Assembly: GCA_017935185.1 (NCBI GenBank)
Contig: JAGBIC010000029.1
Location: 1 to 64,000, forward strand
Direction: 5' to 3'
DNA length: 64,000 bases
DNA from: Alistipes sp.
GTDB taxonomy: Bacteria > Bacteroidota > Bacteroidia > Bacteroidales > Rikenellaceae
Below, in pieces: positions 51,853-60,994 of this stretch. The translations under genes and the position numbers were made by a program. Position 1 is the first letter of the stretch. The number at the start of each line of letters is the position of its first letter. The notes beneath the pieces are model-generated. The model saw nothing but the letters and a program-made list of their open reading frames with translations. It searched no databases and had not been told where the DNA came from.

Positions 51853-52269
51853 ATGACCGACTATACCCTTCCTCGTACCGAGCGACTGCGTTCGCTCAAG
51901 GCCATACGTCGTATCTTCGGCGAGGGGCAGGGAGGGTTTGTATATCCTATACGATATGTGTGGCTGGCCGATAATGGTGTTGAGGCGACTCAAGAACATC
52001 CTGTGGAGGCGGAAACGAATGAGAGAGATATCAAAGTGATGTTCTCTGTGCCGAAGAAGTTTCATAAACGAGCCAATAAACGTAATCTTCTCAAACGTCG
52101 TATGCGAGAGGTCTATCGTCTGCAACGGGCCGAATTGTGTGGATGTCTTGCGGGTGGTGGCCGCAAAATAGGAATAGCTTTTATCTACTCGGCAAAAGAG
52201 TGTCATGATTATAAAACCATCGAACATGCCATACGACGGATTTTGGCGCAAATTGTTGCACGTCTGTAA
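51853..52269 (+). CDS. rnpA: Ribonuclease P protein component
   Basis: This is a 138-residue basic protein partner of the RNase P RNA encoded at 35182-35540. The RNR-type motif [19 protein letters not shown] near residue 70 is diagnostic. It lies 17 bases after hemD and overlaps yidD, the usual rnpA-yidD order, but rpmH is elsewhere (36385-36552) instead of directly upstream. Confidence 0.95.
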   Translation: MTDYTLPRTERLRSLKAIRRIFGEGQGGFVYPIRYVWLADNGVEATQEHPVEAETNERDIKVMFSVPKKFHKRANKRNLLKRRMREVYRLQRAELCGCLAGGGRKIGIAFIYSAKECHDYKTIEHAIRRILAQIVARL

Positions 52270-52486
52270 ACGTGCCTGCGCATTGCCCTTCATTGTATTG
52301 GTGAAGTTCTACCAATACTGTATATCGCCATTCACGCCGCCATCATGCCGTTTTGTTCCCACCTGTTCGCAATATGCTGTTGAGGCGCTTAAGAAATATG
52401 GCCCGCTAAAAGGTGGATGGCTCACATTGAAAAGGCTTGCCAGATGTCATCCGTGGGGTGGCAGTGGTTATGACCCTGTACCATAG
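52226..52486 (+). CDS. yidD: Membrane protein insertion efficiency factor YidD
   Basis: This is an 86-residue small amphipathic membrane-associated protein that aids YidC-dependent insertion. The family core is complete: [32 protein letters not shown] and [13 protein letters not shown]. The start at 52226 overlaps the end of rnpA by 44 bases; an ATG at 52205 would add seven residues. A strong terminator follows. Confidence 0.94.
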   Translation: MPYDGFWRKLLHVCKRACALPFIVLVKFYQYCISPFTPPSCRFVPTCSQYAVEALKKYGPLKGGWLTLKRLARCHPWGGSGYDPVP

Positions 52487-52501
52487 TCGAGATATTAAAG
52501 T

Positions 52502-52545
52502 AAAAGAAGAAGCCACAAGATTTTCTCCTGTGGCTTCTTCTTTTA
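52502..52545. terminator. Bidirectional terminator between yidD and the GH106-like gene
   Basis: AAAAGAAGAAGCCACA pairs perfectly over 16 bases with TGTGGCTTCTTCTTTT. The symmetric A- and T-rich ends let it work for both converging genes. Confidence 0.9.
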
Positions 52546-52554
52546 TGTGTTATT

Positions 52555-55500
52555 TTAGTATTGCTCGATGTTCACATCACCGATAATTCCCGATGCGGGG
52601 ATTGCAGATGTTGCGGTGTAGGGGTTGGCCGTGAGCGAAATCTTGCGCTCGTTAGCCGGCAGGCGCATGTCACCAACAATACGGTTCACCCATTTGTTCA
52701 CAACCTCGACACGAATCTGGTTCTCGCCTTTGGTGATATGGTCGGTAATATCCACCTTGAACGGCTCGCACCATGTACCTCCGGCATACTCACCGTTTAC
52801 ATATACCTTTGCCATGCACTCCACTTTATTGAAATCCACTACTGTGCGGGCTTTGGTGTCGGTAATATCAAACTTTGAGGTGTAGTTGATTGTGCCTGAG
52901 AAATATTTTACATCCTCGTTCTCGCTTTGTGATAAATCGGTCAGTCTATCAAGGGTTATGCCCTTTGGTGACGATAGCTTGCCATCAAATGTGAGCGACC
53001 ACGGAGCTGTTATTGGAGTTATGCTCTTTGCTGCTGCAAAATTCTTCTCCTCGTCGGTGTGAGCTGCATCGTTGCGGAAGACGATGAAATAGCTGCCCAA
53101 AGCATCGAACTCGAGCGGGAGTTGTGTGCCATGTGCTGTGATCTCATATTCGGGCAGAGCCTTAACAGATCCGTCAACGGCGTTCCACAACTCGGGACGC
53201 ATATTCTCGTCAATGCGGAATGTGAGTGTTGCCGATACGGGAGCATTCGACTGATTCGATACAAAATATATCTCAGCTCCCATAGTTGAACGGTGGTTGT
53301 AGAGCAGCGGTGCTTCGGCGGGAATATTGCAATCGGGCACAAGGTTTATCTCGGCGAAGAGCTCCTCGAGAGAATAGCCGTTGAATACGCGCCCCTTGCC
53401 ATATTTCACCATACCCTTCTTGTCGTAGCACTCGCCCCATAATTCACGGGCCATCTGGTCAACAGCCTTGTCGGCTGCAGGGAAGTTCGCGAGGCTAGGA
53501 GAGTGTGTGGGAGGTGTTCCGAGAATTGTGGCGCCGTCGTTTACCATACGTTTGATCTTCTCAAGTAATTCGGGGCGCATATTGTCTATCGGTGGTAATA
53601 CCAGCACTCGGTATGATGTACCATGTTGCAGCATAATATTTCCGCGCACCACATTTGTATCCAGCATAAGCACCTCGGCATTTATATAATCGAACTGATA
53701 TCCCTTTGGCAGCGTGGGGTGCTGCAAGCCTGTCATCTTGGGCGCGTCCTCTCCTATGAGATATGCCACGTCGGCGATGTTGAGGCCCTGCTGCAACATA
53801 TAGTTGCATCGTTTGAGATATGCCGTAAATAGATCGATATGGCTGTACCATGTGTTGTGTGCGTCAAACTCGTTGCCGAACCATGCATTTATGCCCGGGT
53901 AACGATCTTTATCGGCTTGTTCTATATATAGGTGTAGCAGCGTTGCGTTGATGCCTTCGGTGAAGAATCGGTCGGTGCGCTGTTTCATGTCGATAGGTGA
54001 GCGAGAGTAGGCCGGTCCGCCGGAGGTGTTTGATTCGGCCCAAATCTTACGCTTGCCATATATGTGGCCGCACGATGAGGCTGCGCGGTTCTCGATGTCG
54101 CCCAAATCACCGACACTCCAGAACTCGCCGCCAATCTCATCAGACTGACCTCCATATTGCAGGAATTCGCCCGGGAAGCCCCAGTGGCCGTAGCACTCAA
54201 GCCATGTGGTCAGACCATGGGCATTGCTGACCTTTTTCAAACCTCCCACATAATCATATGCAATGCGGTTGGCGATCATGCGGCGCAAGTCCCACAGGAA
54301 ACGGTCACTGTGGTCGGGAGAGTTTACCACCTCGCCATAGAGTGTGGGCAGATAGGGAATCATCGAGTAGCCGTAGGTCTGCTCAAACTGCTCGATCATA
54401 TCATCGGTGAAGTTCTGACCACCTGTCTCGTAGCTGTCCTGAACAACAACCTTGAATGTAGAGCGGTCTTTCTCGGGTATGCGGCGCAAAATTTCGCCTA
54501 TGTATGCGTTGAAATGGCTCTCAACGTGTTGCGCACTCATTTTGTCAATCTCAAGGCCTGTCGCCTCGGGAGTGGCAGGTGAGTTGGTTACCCCTGTTGG
54601 GGTCATACCCATGTGGCGAATCATCCATTTGCCTTCGGGAACGCTCCATGTGAGGGTGCCGTCGGCCGCCACGTGGCTTGTTATGTCTATGACTTTTTCG
54701 GGGTTAACGGCCAGCGATTTGTCATCAAGCTCAGGCATTGGCTGCCACATGTAGTGATCCCAATAGGGCAGAGGTGTTTGGCACATCTTTGCCAGGCTCT
54801 TCTCGGCGTATGATGCCACACGTGGCATAGGCGAAAGTTCGATTTTCTCGATACCGCCGGCTTGTGATGTGGGGTCGAGGATGATGCGGAAGCGTGAGGC
54901 GCTTGTTGCGGGAATTGCAATCGTAGCGGGAGCGTAAGGGGTAAATCCTACGTTCAAGCCACTATTCGAGCGGTCGATTTTTGCATCGGCTACTTTAATC
55001 CATTTGCCGTCCTGCTCGGCCTCGATGTGGGCTGTAGTGAGCATGGGGCGGTGTGCGGGGTATATTGTTATAGAGCGCATGGTGGCCTTCTGCTCCAACT
55101 GCAACTCTATTACGTTTGCGCGATTAGCCTCCAGCTGTGTTAAGTCTTTGATATTGTTGGGAACAATTTTTGTTTTGACCTCATCTATTTCAGGGACGGG
55201 GTATGCGATTGTGCGAACATGCTGGAAATATTCGGCGGGGATGTCGAGTTTGACATTTGCCTGCATGGGACCCACTAATTGGGTCTGTGAGGATGCCAGA
55301 TAGCGCATAGCCTCCTCGGGCTTAACCCATGGGCCGCCCGATTGACTCCATCCCGGAGAGTTGAAGATACCTATTTCGATATCAAGCTCGGCGGCGGTCT
55401 TCAATGCTGTGTGAAGCACCTCCCACCACTCGTCGCTGAACATCTTAACATTGCGCTCGGTGTAGAGCCCATCCTGACCAATGTCGCCTATAAATGCTCT

Positions 55501-55701
55501 GTTGATTCCTGCACGCTTCATTGCATGGAGGTCATCAATGACACCCTCTTTTGAGATGTTGCCCGATATCCAATACCAATAAACTGCGGTTTGCACCTCC
55601 TTTGGTGGGTTCTTGAAGTTTTTCTCAAGTTCTGATGATGTGCATGCTGCTAATGCAACGATGGCAGTGATGCATGCTAGTAGTGAAATAAATCGCTTCA
55701 T
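52555..55701 (-). CDS. GH106-like alpha-L-rhamnosidase lipoprotein
   Basis: This is a 1048-residue lipoprotein with a signal ending at Cys20 (VALAAC). The N-terminal catalytic region shows the GH106 pattern: PPKEVQTAVYWYWISGNIS then DLHAMKRAGINRAFIG, with FNSPGWSQSGGPWV near 110. Glu-bearing segments such as VVQDSYETGGQNF, TTWLECYGHWG and IWAESNTSGG lie in the middle. The C-terminal part includes a sugar-binding beta-sandwich of the GH2 kind (AKVYVNGEYAGGTWCEPFKVD). Enzymes of this family release rhamnose from plant pectins and related glycans. It has its own promoter with a leader of only about ten bases and no SusCD gene beside it. Confidence 0.88.
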   Translation of the reverse strand: MKRFISLLACITAIVALAACTSSELEKNFKNPPKEVQTAVYWYWISGNISKEGVIDDLHAMKRAGINRAFIGDIGQDGLYTERNVKMFSDEWWEVLHTALKTAAELDIEIGIFNSPGWSQSGGPWVKPEEAMRYLASSQTQLVGPMQANVKLDIPAEYFQHVRTIAYPVPEIDEVKTKIVPNNIKDLTQLEANRANVIELQLEQKATMRSITIYPAHRPMLTTAHIEAEQDGKWIKVADAKIDRSNSGLNVGFTPYAPATIAIPATSASRFRIILDPTSQAGGIEKIELSPMPRVASYAEKSLAKMCQTPLPYWDHYMWQPMPELDDKSLAVNPEKVIDITSHVAADGTLTWSVPEGKWMIRHMGMTPTGVTNSPATPEATGLEIDKMSAQHVESHFNAYIGEILRRIPEKDRSTFKVVVQDSYETGGQNFTDDMIEQFEQTYGYSMIPYLPTLYGEVVNSPDHSDRFLWDLRRMIANRIAYDYVGGLKKVSNAHGLTTWLECYGHWGFPGEFLQYGGQSDEIGGEFWSVGDLGDIENRAASSCGHIYGKRKIWAESNTSGGPAYSRSPIDMKQRTDRFFTEGINATLLHLYIEQADKDRYPGINAWFGNEFDAHNTWYSHIDLFTAYLKRCNYMLQQGLNIADVAYLIGEDAPKMTGLQHPTLPKGYQFDYINAEVLMLDTNVVRGNIMLQHGTSYRVLVLPPIDNMRPELLEKIKRMVNDGATILGTPPTHSPSLANFPAADKAVDQMARELWGECYDKKGMVKYGKGRVFNGYSLEELFAEINLVPDCNIPAEAPLLYNHRSTMGAEIYFVSNQSNAPVSATLTFRIDENMRPELWNAVDGSVKALPEYEITAHGTQLPLEFDALGSYFIVFRNDAAHTDEEKNFAAAKSITPITAPWSLTFDGKLSSPKGITLDRLTDLSQSENEDVKYFSGTINYTSKFDITDTKARTVVDFNKVECMAKVYVNGEYAGGTWCEPFKVDITDHITKGENQIRVEVVNKWVNRIVGDMRLPANERKISLTANPYTATSAIPASGIIGDVNIEQY

Positions 55702-55717
55702 AACAATAGTGTTTTCA

Positions 55718-55748
55718 CAAATTTATATATTTTGACCCTATTTTGCAA
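55718..55748 (-). promoter_or_regulatory. Promoter of the GH106-like gene
   Basis: On the minus strand TTG (55748-55746), 20 bases, TAAATTTG (55725-55718). Transcription would start near 55711, about ten bases before the ATG at 55701. Confidence 0.65.
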
Positions 55749-55822
55749 TTACGGGCAGACACATTTGGTGTTTTATGTTAAAATCATAAGAATTTAAATC
55801 AAAATTATAACTGTCAAACAAA

Positions 55823-55853
55823 AAAGGTTGCCGACAATTGCCGACAACCTTTG
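55823..55853 (-). terminator. Terminator of rny
   Basis: On the minus strand AAAGGTTG and CAACCTTT enclose a TCGGCAATTGTCGG segment that can pair internally; followed by TTTTG. Confidence 0.75.
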
Positions 55854-55875
55854 TGATAGTTTCTTTTTAAAATAT

Positions 55876-57423
55876 TTATTTTGCGTAGCTTACAGAACGA
55901 GTCTCGCGAATAACGGTAATCTTCACCTGACCCGGATAGGTCATCTCGTCCTGAATCTTTTTTGCTATGTCGTGTGACAATGACTCCGACTCTTGGTCTG
56001 AAAGTTTGTCGGCACCTACAATTACGCGCAACTCGCGACCAGCCTGAATAGCGTAGGTCTTGACCACTCCGGGATATGACAACGCGATGTCCTCCATCTC
56101 CTTGAGTCGCTTGATGTATGACTCCACTACCTCGCGGCGTGCGCCCGGGCGTGCACCAGAGATGGCGTCACATACCTGAATAATAGGCGCAATCATAGAT
56201 GTCATCTCAACCTCGTCGTGGTGAGCTCCTACGGCATTGCAAATGTCGGCCTTCTCCTTGAATTTTTCGGCCAACTTCATACCTATAATTGCGTGTGGCA
56301 ATTCGGGCTCGTCATCGGGTACCTTGCCTATATCGTGCAGAAGACCGGCGCGGCGGGCAGCCTTTACGGGAAGACCCAGCTCCGAAGCCATGATACCAGC
56401 CAGATTGGCTGTCTCGCGAGCGTGCTGCAAGAGGTTCTGACCGTATGATGAACGATATTTCATCTTACCTATAAGGCGGATGAGCTCGGGGTGTAAGCCA
56501 TGTATTCCCAAATCGATTGCGGTACGCTTACCAACCTCGACAATCTCCTCCTCGATCTGCTTCTTGACCTTGGCAACAACCTCCTCGATGCGGGCGGGGT
56601 GGATGCGGCCGTCGGTAACAAGCTGGTGCAGTGCCAAACGCGCAATCTCACGACGAACAGGGTCGAAACCACTCAGGATAATAGCCTCGGGAGTGTCATC
56701 AACTATAATCTCAATACCTGTGGCGGCCTCCAAAGCGCGGATGTTACGACCCTCGCGGCCGATGATGCGACCCTTGACCTCGTCACTGTCGATGTTGAAT
56801 ACTGTTACAGCATTTTCAATGGCAGTCTCGGTAGCAACACGCTGAATCGAGGTTACGATAATACGCTTTGCCTCTTTTGTAGCTGTGAGTTTTGCCTCTT
56901 CAATAGTTTCGTTGATATATGAGTCGGCTTCGGCCTTTGCCTCAGCTTTCATATTCTCAATAAGGATGTTCTTGGCATCCTCGGCGCTCATGCCTGAAAT
57001 CTGCTCAAGGCGGGTATTCTGTTCCTTGATTACCTGCGCAAGCTCCTCCTTCTTGGTGTTGAGGCTCTGCAACTGATTGTTCATCTGCTCCTTCAGGCGG
57101 TCATTCTCCTTGATTTTGTTGTCAAGGTCGCGCTGCTGGTTTTGAAGATTGTTCTCAATCTGCTTTGCACGCTGTTCCATCTTTGCAATCTCCTGATTGC
57201 GACGGTTTGTCTCGCGGTCATGCTCGCTCTTAAGCTGGATGAACTTCTCCTTGGCTTGAAGAATCTTCTCTTTCTTTATCATCTCGCCCTCGGCCTCTGC
57301 CTCCTTGAGAGCATTTTCTCGTTGCTTTTTTATCGTGTTTTTGGTGATGTGCGTTGTCACAAGATTGTAGGCAACAACACTTACCACCGCCGACAAAAGG
57401 GCTGTTAATACTATTGTCATCAT
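55876..57423 (-). CDS. rny: Ribonuclease Y
   Basis: This is a 515-residue membrane-anchored endoribonuclease that starts messenger decay. An N-terminal membrane segment (about 3-22) is followed by a long coiled coil (30-200), a KH domain ([15 protein letters not shown] near 218), and an HD domain whose metal site is in GLLHDIGK near 350 with AHHDE later. The C-terminus has [13 protein letters not shown]. Length and order match the family. It lies downstream of the 6S RNA on the same strand. Confidence 0.97.
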   Translation of the reverse strand: MMTIVLTALLSAVVSVVAYNLVTTHITKNTIKKQRENALKEAEAEGEMIKKEKILQAKEKFIQLKSEHDRETNRRNQEIAKMEQRAKQIENNLQNQQRDLDNKIKENDRLKEQMNNQLQSLNTKKEELAQVIKEQNTRLEQISGMSAEDAKNILIENMKAEAKAEADSYINETIEEAKLTATKEAKRIIVTSIQRVATETAIENAVTVFNIDSDEVKGRIIGREGRNIRALEAATGIEIIVDDTPEAIILSGFDPVRREIARLALHQLVTDGRIHPARIEEVVAKVKKQIEEEIVEVGKRTAIDLGIHGLHPELIRLIGKMKYRSSYGQNLLQHARETANLAGIMASELGLPVKAARRAGLLHDIGKVPDDEPELPHAIIGMKLAEKFKEKADICNAVGAHHDEVEMTSMIAPIIQVCDAISGARPGARREVVESYIKRLKEMEDIALSYPGVVKTYAIQAGRELRVIVGADKLSDQESESLSHDIAKKIQDEMTYPGQVKITVIRETRSVSYAK

Positions 57424-57481
57424 TTGTATTTTTTGTATTAAAGTGGTTAATATTATGTTGTTAGTGTAACTTTATTTATGT

Positions 57482-57680
57482 AAAAACCGCATAGAAGTTC
57501 CTTTTCTTGTTTGACGAATCTGCCGATAAGTCAAGGTGTGGGGCTCCGGAGTTCGCAATCGTCCAACGGTGCGCGCGGCACACCCCTTGCGGGGTTAAGG
57601 CCTGATTTTGAGAAACCGAGAGTTGACCCAATGTAATAAGTGTTCAGTTTCGCAAAGCTATAAGGAAATCTATGCGGGTA
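57482..57680 (-). ncRNA. ssrS: 6S RNA candidate
   Basis: The minus-strand RNA of about 195 bases is closed by a strong terminal helix: CCGCATAGA and TTCCTT near its 5' end pair with AAGGAA and TCTATGCGG at its 3' end, which runs into TTTTT. Inside, TTTGCGAA pairs with TTCGTCAAA (one bulge), GTCAA with TTGAC, and a GC-rich apical hairpin ACCCCGCAAGGGGT is present. This rod with interruptions has the size and shape of 6S RNA, which binds RNA polymerase. It follows zapA directly, the same neighbour as in Proteobacteria. I identified it by structure and position, not by sequence match. Confidence 0.72.
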
Positions 57681-57759
57681 GATTTTTTATGTAAAGAACT
57701 CGTTTTAGCTTGAGCAATAATTGTGCTCAATACTGTGACAGGCCTGCGCCGTGTCGGAT

Positions 57760-58083
57760 TTATTTCTTTGTTTTGGTGCGACGAGGAATGCGGTTTAGGT
57801 GCTTGTCAAGACGCTGTGAAAGCGCATCCAGAGCCTTCATATCCTCATCTTCCATCTGGTTTTGACGGGCTGTTGTTATGTTGTTTATGCTGAACAACAA
57901 TGCCGTTGTAGCCAGACAATCCTGCGTTGAAAAATTATCACCAAATGCTTTCTTCCAGCGATTTACACTGGTGTTTACCTCTCGCTCGGCCAAGCGGTAT
58001 ACCTCCTCCTTGTCGCTCTCTATGTTCATCTGGTAGGGCTTGCCTGCCAACTTGAGGCTTATTCTCTGTTTTGGTTTCTCCAT
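57760..58083 (-). CDS. zapA: Cell division protein ZapA
   Basis: This is a 107-residue FtsZ-binding protein that bundles division filaments. The N-terminal strand region reads RISLKLAGKPYQMNIESDKEEVYRLAE, followed by a long helix (QMEDEDMKALDALSQRLD) for tetramerisation and a basic tail. It is encoded 12 bases after a coiled-coil protein, probably its functional partner, and before the 6S RNA. Confidence 0.88.
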   Translation of the reverse strand: MEKPKQRISLKLAGKPYQMNIESDKEEVYRLAEREVNTSVNRWKKAFGDNFSTQDCLATTALLFSINNITTARQNQMEDEDMKALDALSQRLDKHLNRIPRRTKTKK

Positions 58084-58095
58084 AACTCAAAGGAA

Positions 58096-58395
58096 TCAGT
58101 TTTGCTGTGCTTTGGTCAGCAGCGCTATGCACTTGTCAACCTCCCGCAATAACAGGTTGATGCGTGCGCGCGATTTATTTTTATCGGTGGCGTTACCTGC
58201 CAACCCTTCGGCAAGGCGCAATCTTTGAAGTTCGGCATTAAGAGCCTGAATGGCCTCCTGTTGCTCACGAACCTGCACGCGTAACTCGTCACGCTCTTGG
58301 CATACAGCGTCATAATCGGCCTCGAGTCGTTCATGCTGCGAGATGACTCTGTCGATTTGAGCTTCAATATGCGTTATAATACTTTTGCAAGCCAT
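58096..58395 (-). CDS. Small coiled-coil protein, possible ZapB-like partner
   Basis: This is a 99-residue protein starting MACKSIITHI, almost wholly a heptad-rich coiled coil (IDRVISQHERLEADYDAV, ELRVQVREQQEAIQALNAEL), with a C-terminal helix NLLLREVDKCIALL. The chosen ATG lies about 20 bases after the predicted transcription start; the longer frame start at 58425 would fall in the promoter. Its position upstream of zapA suggests a division role, as for ZapB, but length and sequence alone do not prove it. Confidence 0.7.
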   Translation of the reverse strand: MACKSIITHIEAQIDRVISQHERLEADYDAVCQERDELRVQVREQQEAIQALNAELQRLRLAEGLAGNATDKNKSRARINLLLREVDKCIALLTKAQQN

Positions 58396-58422
58396 GGGTT
58401 GTGGTATAGCTATATTCCAATT

Positions 58423-58454
58423 CAAAGGTATGAAAAAAATATGGTTTTCACAAA
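58423..58454 (-). promoter_or_regulatory. Promoter of the coiled-coil/zapA unit
   Basis: On the minus strand TTTG (58454-58451), 20 bases, TACCTTTG (58430-58423): full consensus. Confidence 0.8.
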
Positions 58455-58509
58455 TTTTTCACCCTTACATGGGTGGATTTATATTTATTTTAATAAAATC
58501 AAAATATTT

Positions 58510-60927
58510 TTAGTTGGCATTTATGGTGTATGTTGTATTTTTCTCTGTGGGGAAAATGGTCTCATAGAGGGTTTCGCCATTTTGGGTAATAGCTTGCGAT
58601 TTGGCAATCTCCTCGCCTTTGTATGTGATGATTATGGGGAGCGAGGTGAGGATTTTGCAATCGTTGCCCGAAAGTGAAGTTATAGTTCCCGTATGTAGTT
58701 TGTTTGCTGCCCACGAGCATGAGAACTCAAAGTTGCCTCGTGCCTTCAATCCCTTAAAAGATCCTGTTTGCCAAGCCTTTGGAAGAGCCGGAAGCAGTTT
58801 GATATATTCTGTGTGGCTTTGAATCAGCATCTCGGCAATGCCGGCTGTGCCGCCGAAGTTTCCGTCGATTTGGAATGGCGGGTGGTTGTCGAACAGGTTG
58901 CCGAGGGTAGATTTTTTCAGCAACAGGTCAATGTGGTGCAGGGCATTGTCGCCATCGAGTAGACGGGCGTAGAAATTGATTATCCACGCTCTGCTCCAGC
59001 CGGTGTGTCCGCCGCCCGATGAAAGGCGGAGCGAGATGGTTCTTTGTGCTGCAGCGAAAAGTTCGGGTGTGGATTGTGATATTTGGCGACCCGGGTGTAG
59101 ACCTAATAGGTGAGAGATGTGGCGGTGACCCGGCTCGGCCTCCTTGTAATCCTCAATCCACTCCTGGATACCTCCCAACGATGGTGATACCTTTACGGGT
59201 GGCAGCTCTTTAAGAACTTGTTGCAGTGAGTCTGCAAACTCCTTGTCCCTATCCAAAATCTCAGATGTTGCGATGCAGTTGTTGAATAGCTCGGTAATAA
59301 TCTGAATATCCATCGTAGCCCCATAGGTGATATCCATCGCTTTGTTGCTTATGGGGTCGATGTAGCTATTTTCGGGAGAGTTGGATGGCGCGGTAACCCA
59401 TTGGCCTCTCTTGTCGCGAACCAAAAAGTCGAGAACAAATTGCGCCGAAGATTTCATAATAGGGTATGCCGTATTCTCCAGAAAATCTTTATCCTGTGTG
59501 AAAGCATAATGCTCGAATATGGGGAAGGTCATCCATGGACCACCCATCGGGAAACATCCCCATATTCCATCCATTACGGCTGTACGTCCAAATGGGTCGG
59601 TGAGGTGGTGCAGAGTCCAACCACGTGCGTTATACATCTCTTTGGCTGTTACACTTCCGGGCTTTTGGAGCTTGTCCATCAAGTCGATAAGTGGCAGAGC
59701 TGTTTCCGATAGATTGCAGACCTCCGCCGGCCAATAGTTCATCTGAAGATTGATATTGGTGTGGAAATCAGAGTTCCATGGAGCTTTGTACTCTTTATTC
59801 CAAATACCTTGCAGATTGGCGGGCAGCACGCCGGGTGTGCGGGAGCTGTTCATCAGCAGGTATCGTCCGTATTGGAAGTAGAGACTGATAAGGCTTGGGT
59901 CGTTGGCTCCCTCCTTGAAGGCTTGCAGGCGAATGTCGGTAGGCAGAGCGTCTTGTGCAGTCTTGCCCAAATCCAATGACACTCGGTTGAAAATCGCCGA
60001 GTGGTCGGCAATATGCCTCTCTTGCAGTTTCTTGTAGCTATATTCTGCGGCCTGTGCAATCTTTTGTCCGCACTTTTCCAGAGGGTTGATGCTCCTGTCG
60101 AAATTGAGTATTGCAAGGTTGTAGTCGGTAGCTGCGCTCCACAAAAGGGTTACCCAGCGGGCATTGCTGATATATATACCACCATCTTTTTCCTCAATTT
60201 TACCCCCTTTGTGTAGCACGCGCAGTTTGGCGGCAAACTTCATGTGCGCTCCTCCTTCACCTGTGCGGGGGTCGTCTTCATCGATTATTTGCCCCTCCAT
60301 TATAATTTCGTTGCCCTCGACTCTTGTCGTTACGTCTTTCTCTCTTTGCAGGCGTACATGGAGATTCAGAGCGCCTTGCTGCGATGAGTGAATGAGGGTT
60401 GTAATTACATCGTCAACGGCCGAAGCGAATGAGGTCTGCTCGTAGTCAATACCCTGCGATGTGAAGGTTGTTGAATATATACCTCGACTCAAATCCAGCG
60501 AGCGGCGATAGTTTGTGGTGTCTTTGATGTCGTAGTCCAACAAAATGTCACCAAAGGTCTGGTATGAACGTATCCTGGGCGGAGTGCCGACCATAACTTC
60601 TGCGGCAAGGCTTTTTGCCTCGGCATATTTGTGGTTCAGAATAAGCTCGCGTATTTTCCCTAAATTCTCGGCAGCCTTGGGGTTGTTGCCGTTTATTTGA
60701 GAACCCGCCCATAGGCTCTCTTCGTTTACTTGGATGGTCTCGTGGAACGGATTGCCAAAAATCATGGCTCCCAATCGCCCGTTTCCTATCGGAAGAGCCT
60801 CCTCCCACACCTTTGCAGGGGTTTTGTACCATATCAGGTAGTCTGAATTTTGCTCTTTATTTTGTTTGCATGCAATGAGCAGAACTGCCATGCAGATAGT
60901 TAGCAGAAGTGATATGTTTTTTCTCAT
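58510..60927 (-). CDS. GH95-family alpha-L-fucosidase or galactosidase lipoprotein
   Basis: This is an 805-residue lipoprotein with a signal ending at Cys20 (LLIAC). The N-terminal GH95 pattern LIWYKTPAKVWEEALPIGNGRLGAM is followed by NEESLWAG. The alpha/alpha-barrel carries LQGIWNKEYKAPWNSDFHTNINLQMNYWPAE, quoted here only as the region near residues 370-400, and GHRHISHLLGLHPG. FQIDGNFGGTAGIAEML near 690 is also typical. The family acts on alpha-1,2-linked fucose or on L-galactose of xyloglucan and related glycans. The frame is open far upstream, but the lipoprotein signal fixes the start at 60927, 67 bases after the rimO stop. Confidence 0.93.
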   Translation of the reverse strand: MRKNISLLLTICMAVLLIACKQNKEQNSDYLIWYKTPAKVWEEALPIGNGRLGAMIFGNPFHETIQVNEESLWAGSQINGNNPKAAENLGKIRELILNHKYAEAKSLAAEVMVGTPPRIRSYQTFGDILLDYDIKDTTNYRRSLDLSRGIYSTTFTSQGIDYEQTSFASAVDDVITTLIHSSQQGALNLHVRLQREKDVTTRVEGNEIIMEGQIIDEDDPRTGEGGAHMKFAAKLRVLHKGGKIEEKDGGIYISNARWVTLLWSAATDYNLAILNFDRSINPLEKCGQKIAQAAEYSYKKLQERHIADHSAIFNRVSLDLGKTAQDALPTDIRLQAFKEGANDPSLISLYFQYGRYLLMNSSRTPGVLPANLQGIWNKEYKAPWNSDFHTNINLQMNYWPAEVCNLSETALPLIDLMDKLQKPGSVTAKEMYNARGWTLHHLTDPFGRTAVMDGIWGCFPMGGPWMTFPIFEHYAFTQDKDFLENTAYPIMKSSAQFVLDFLVRDKRGQWVTAPSNSPENSYIDPISNKAMDITYGATMDIQIITELFNNCIATSEILDRDKEFADSLQQVLKELPPVKVSPSLGGIQEWIEDYKEAEPGHRHISHLLGLHPGRQISQSTPELFAAAQRTISLRLSSGGGHTGWSRAWIINFYARLLDGDNALHHIDLLLKKSTLGNLFDNHPPFQIDGNFGGTAGIAEMLIQSHTEYIKLLPALPKAWQTGSFKGLKARGNFEFSCSWAANKLHTGTITSLSGNDCKILTSLPIIITYKGEEIAKSQAITQNGETLYETIFPTEKNTTYTINAN

Positions 60928-60994
60928 ATTAGCAGTCTTGTATATTACAGTGTCTAAAAGAATCCGTACACCAAAATATATTAGTTGCACGCTA

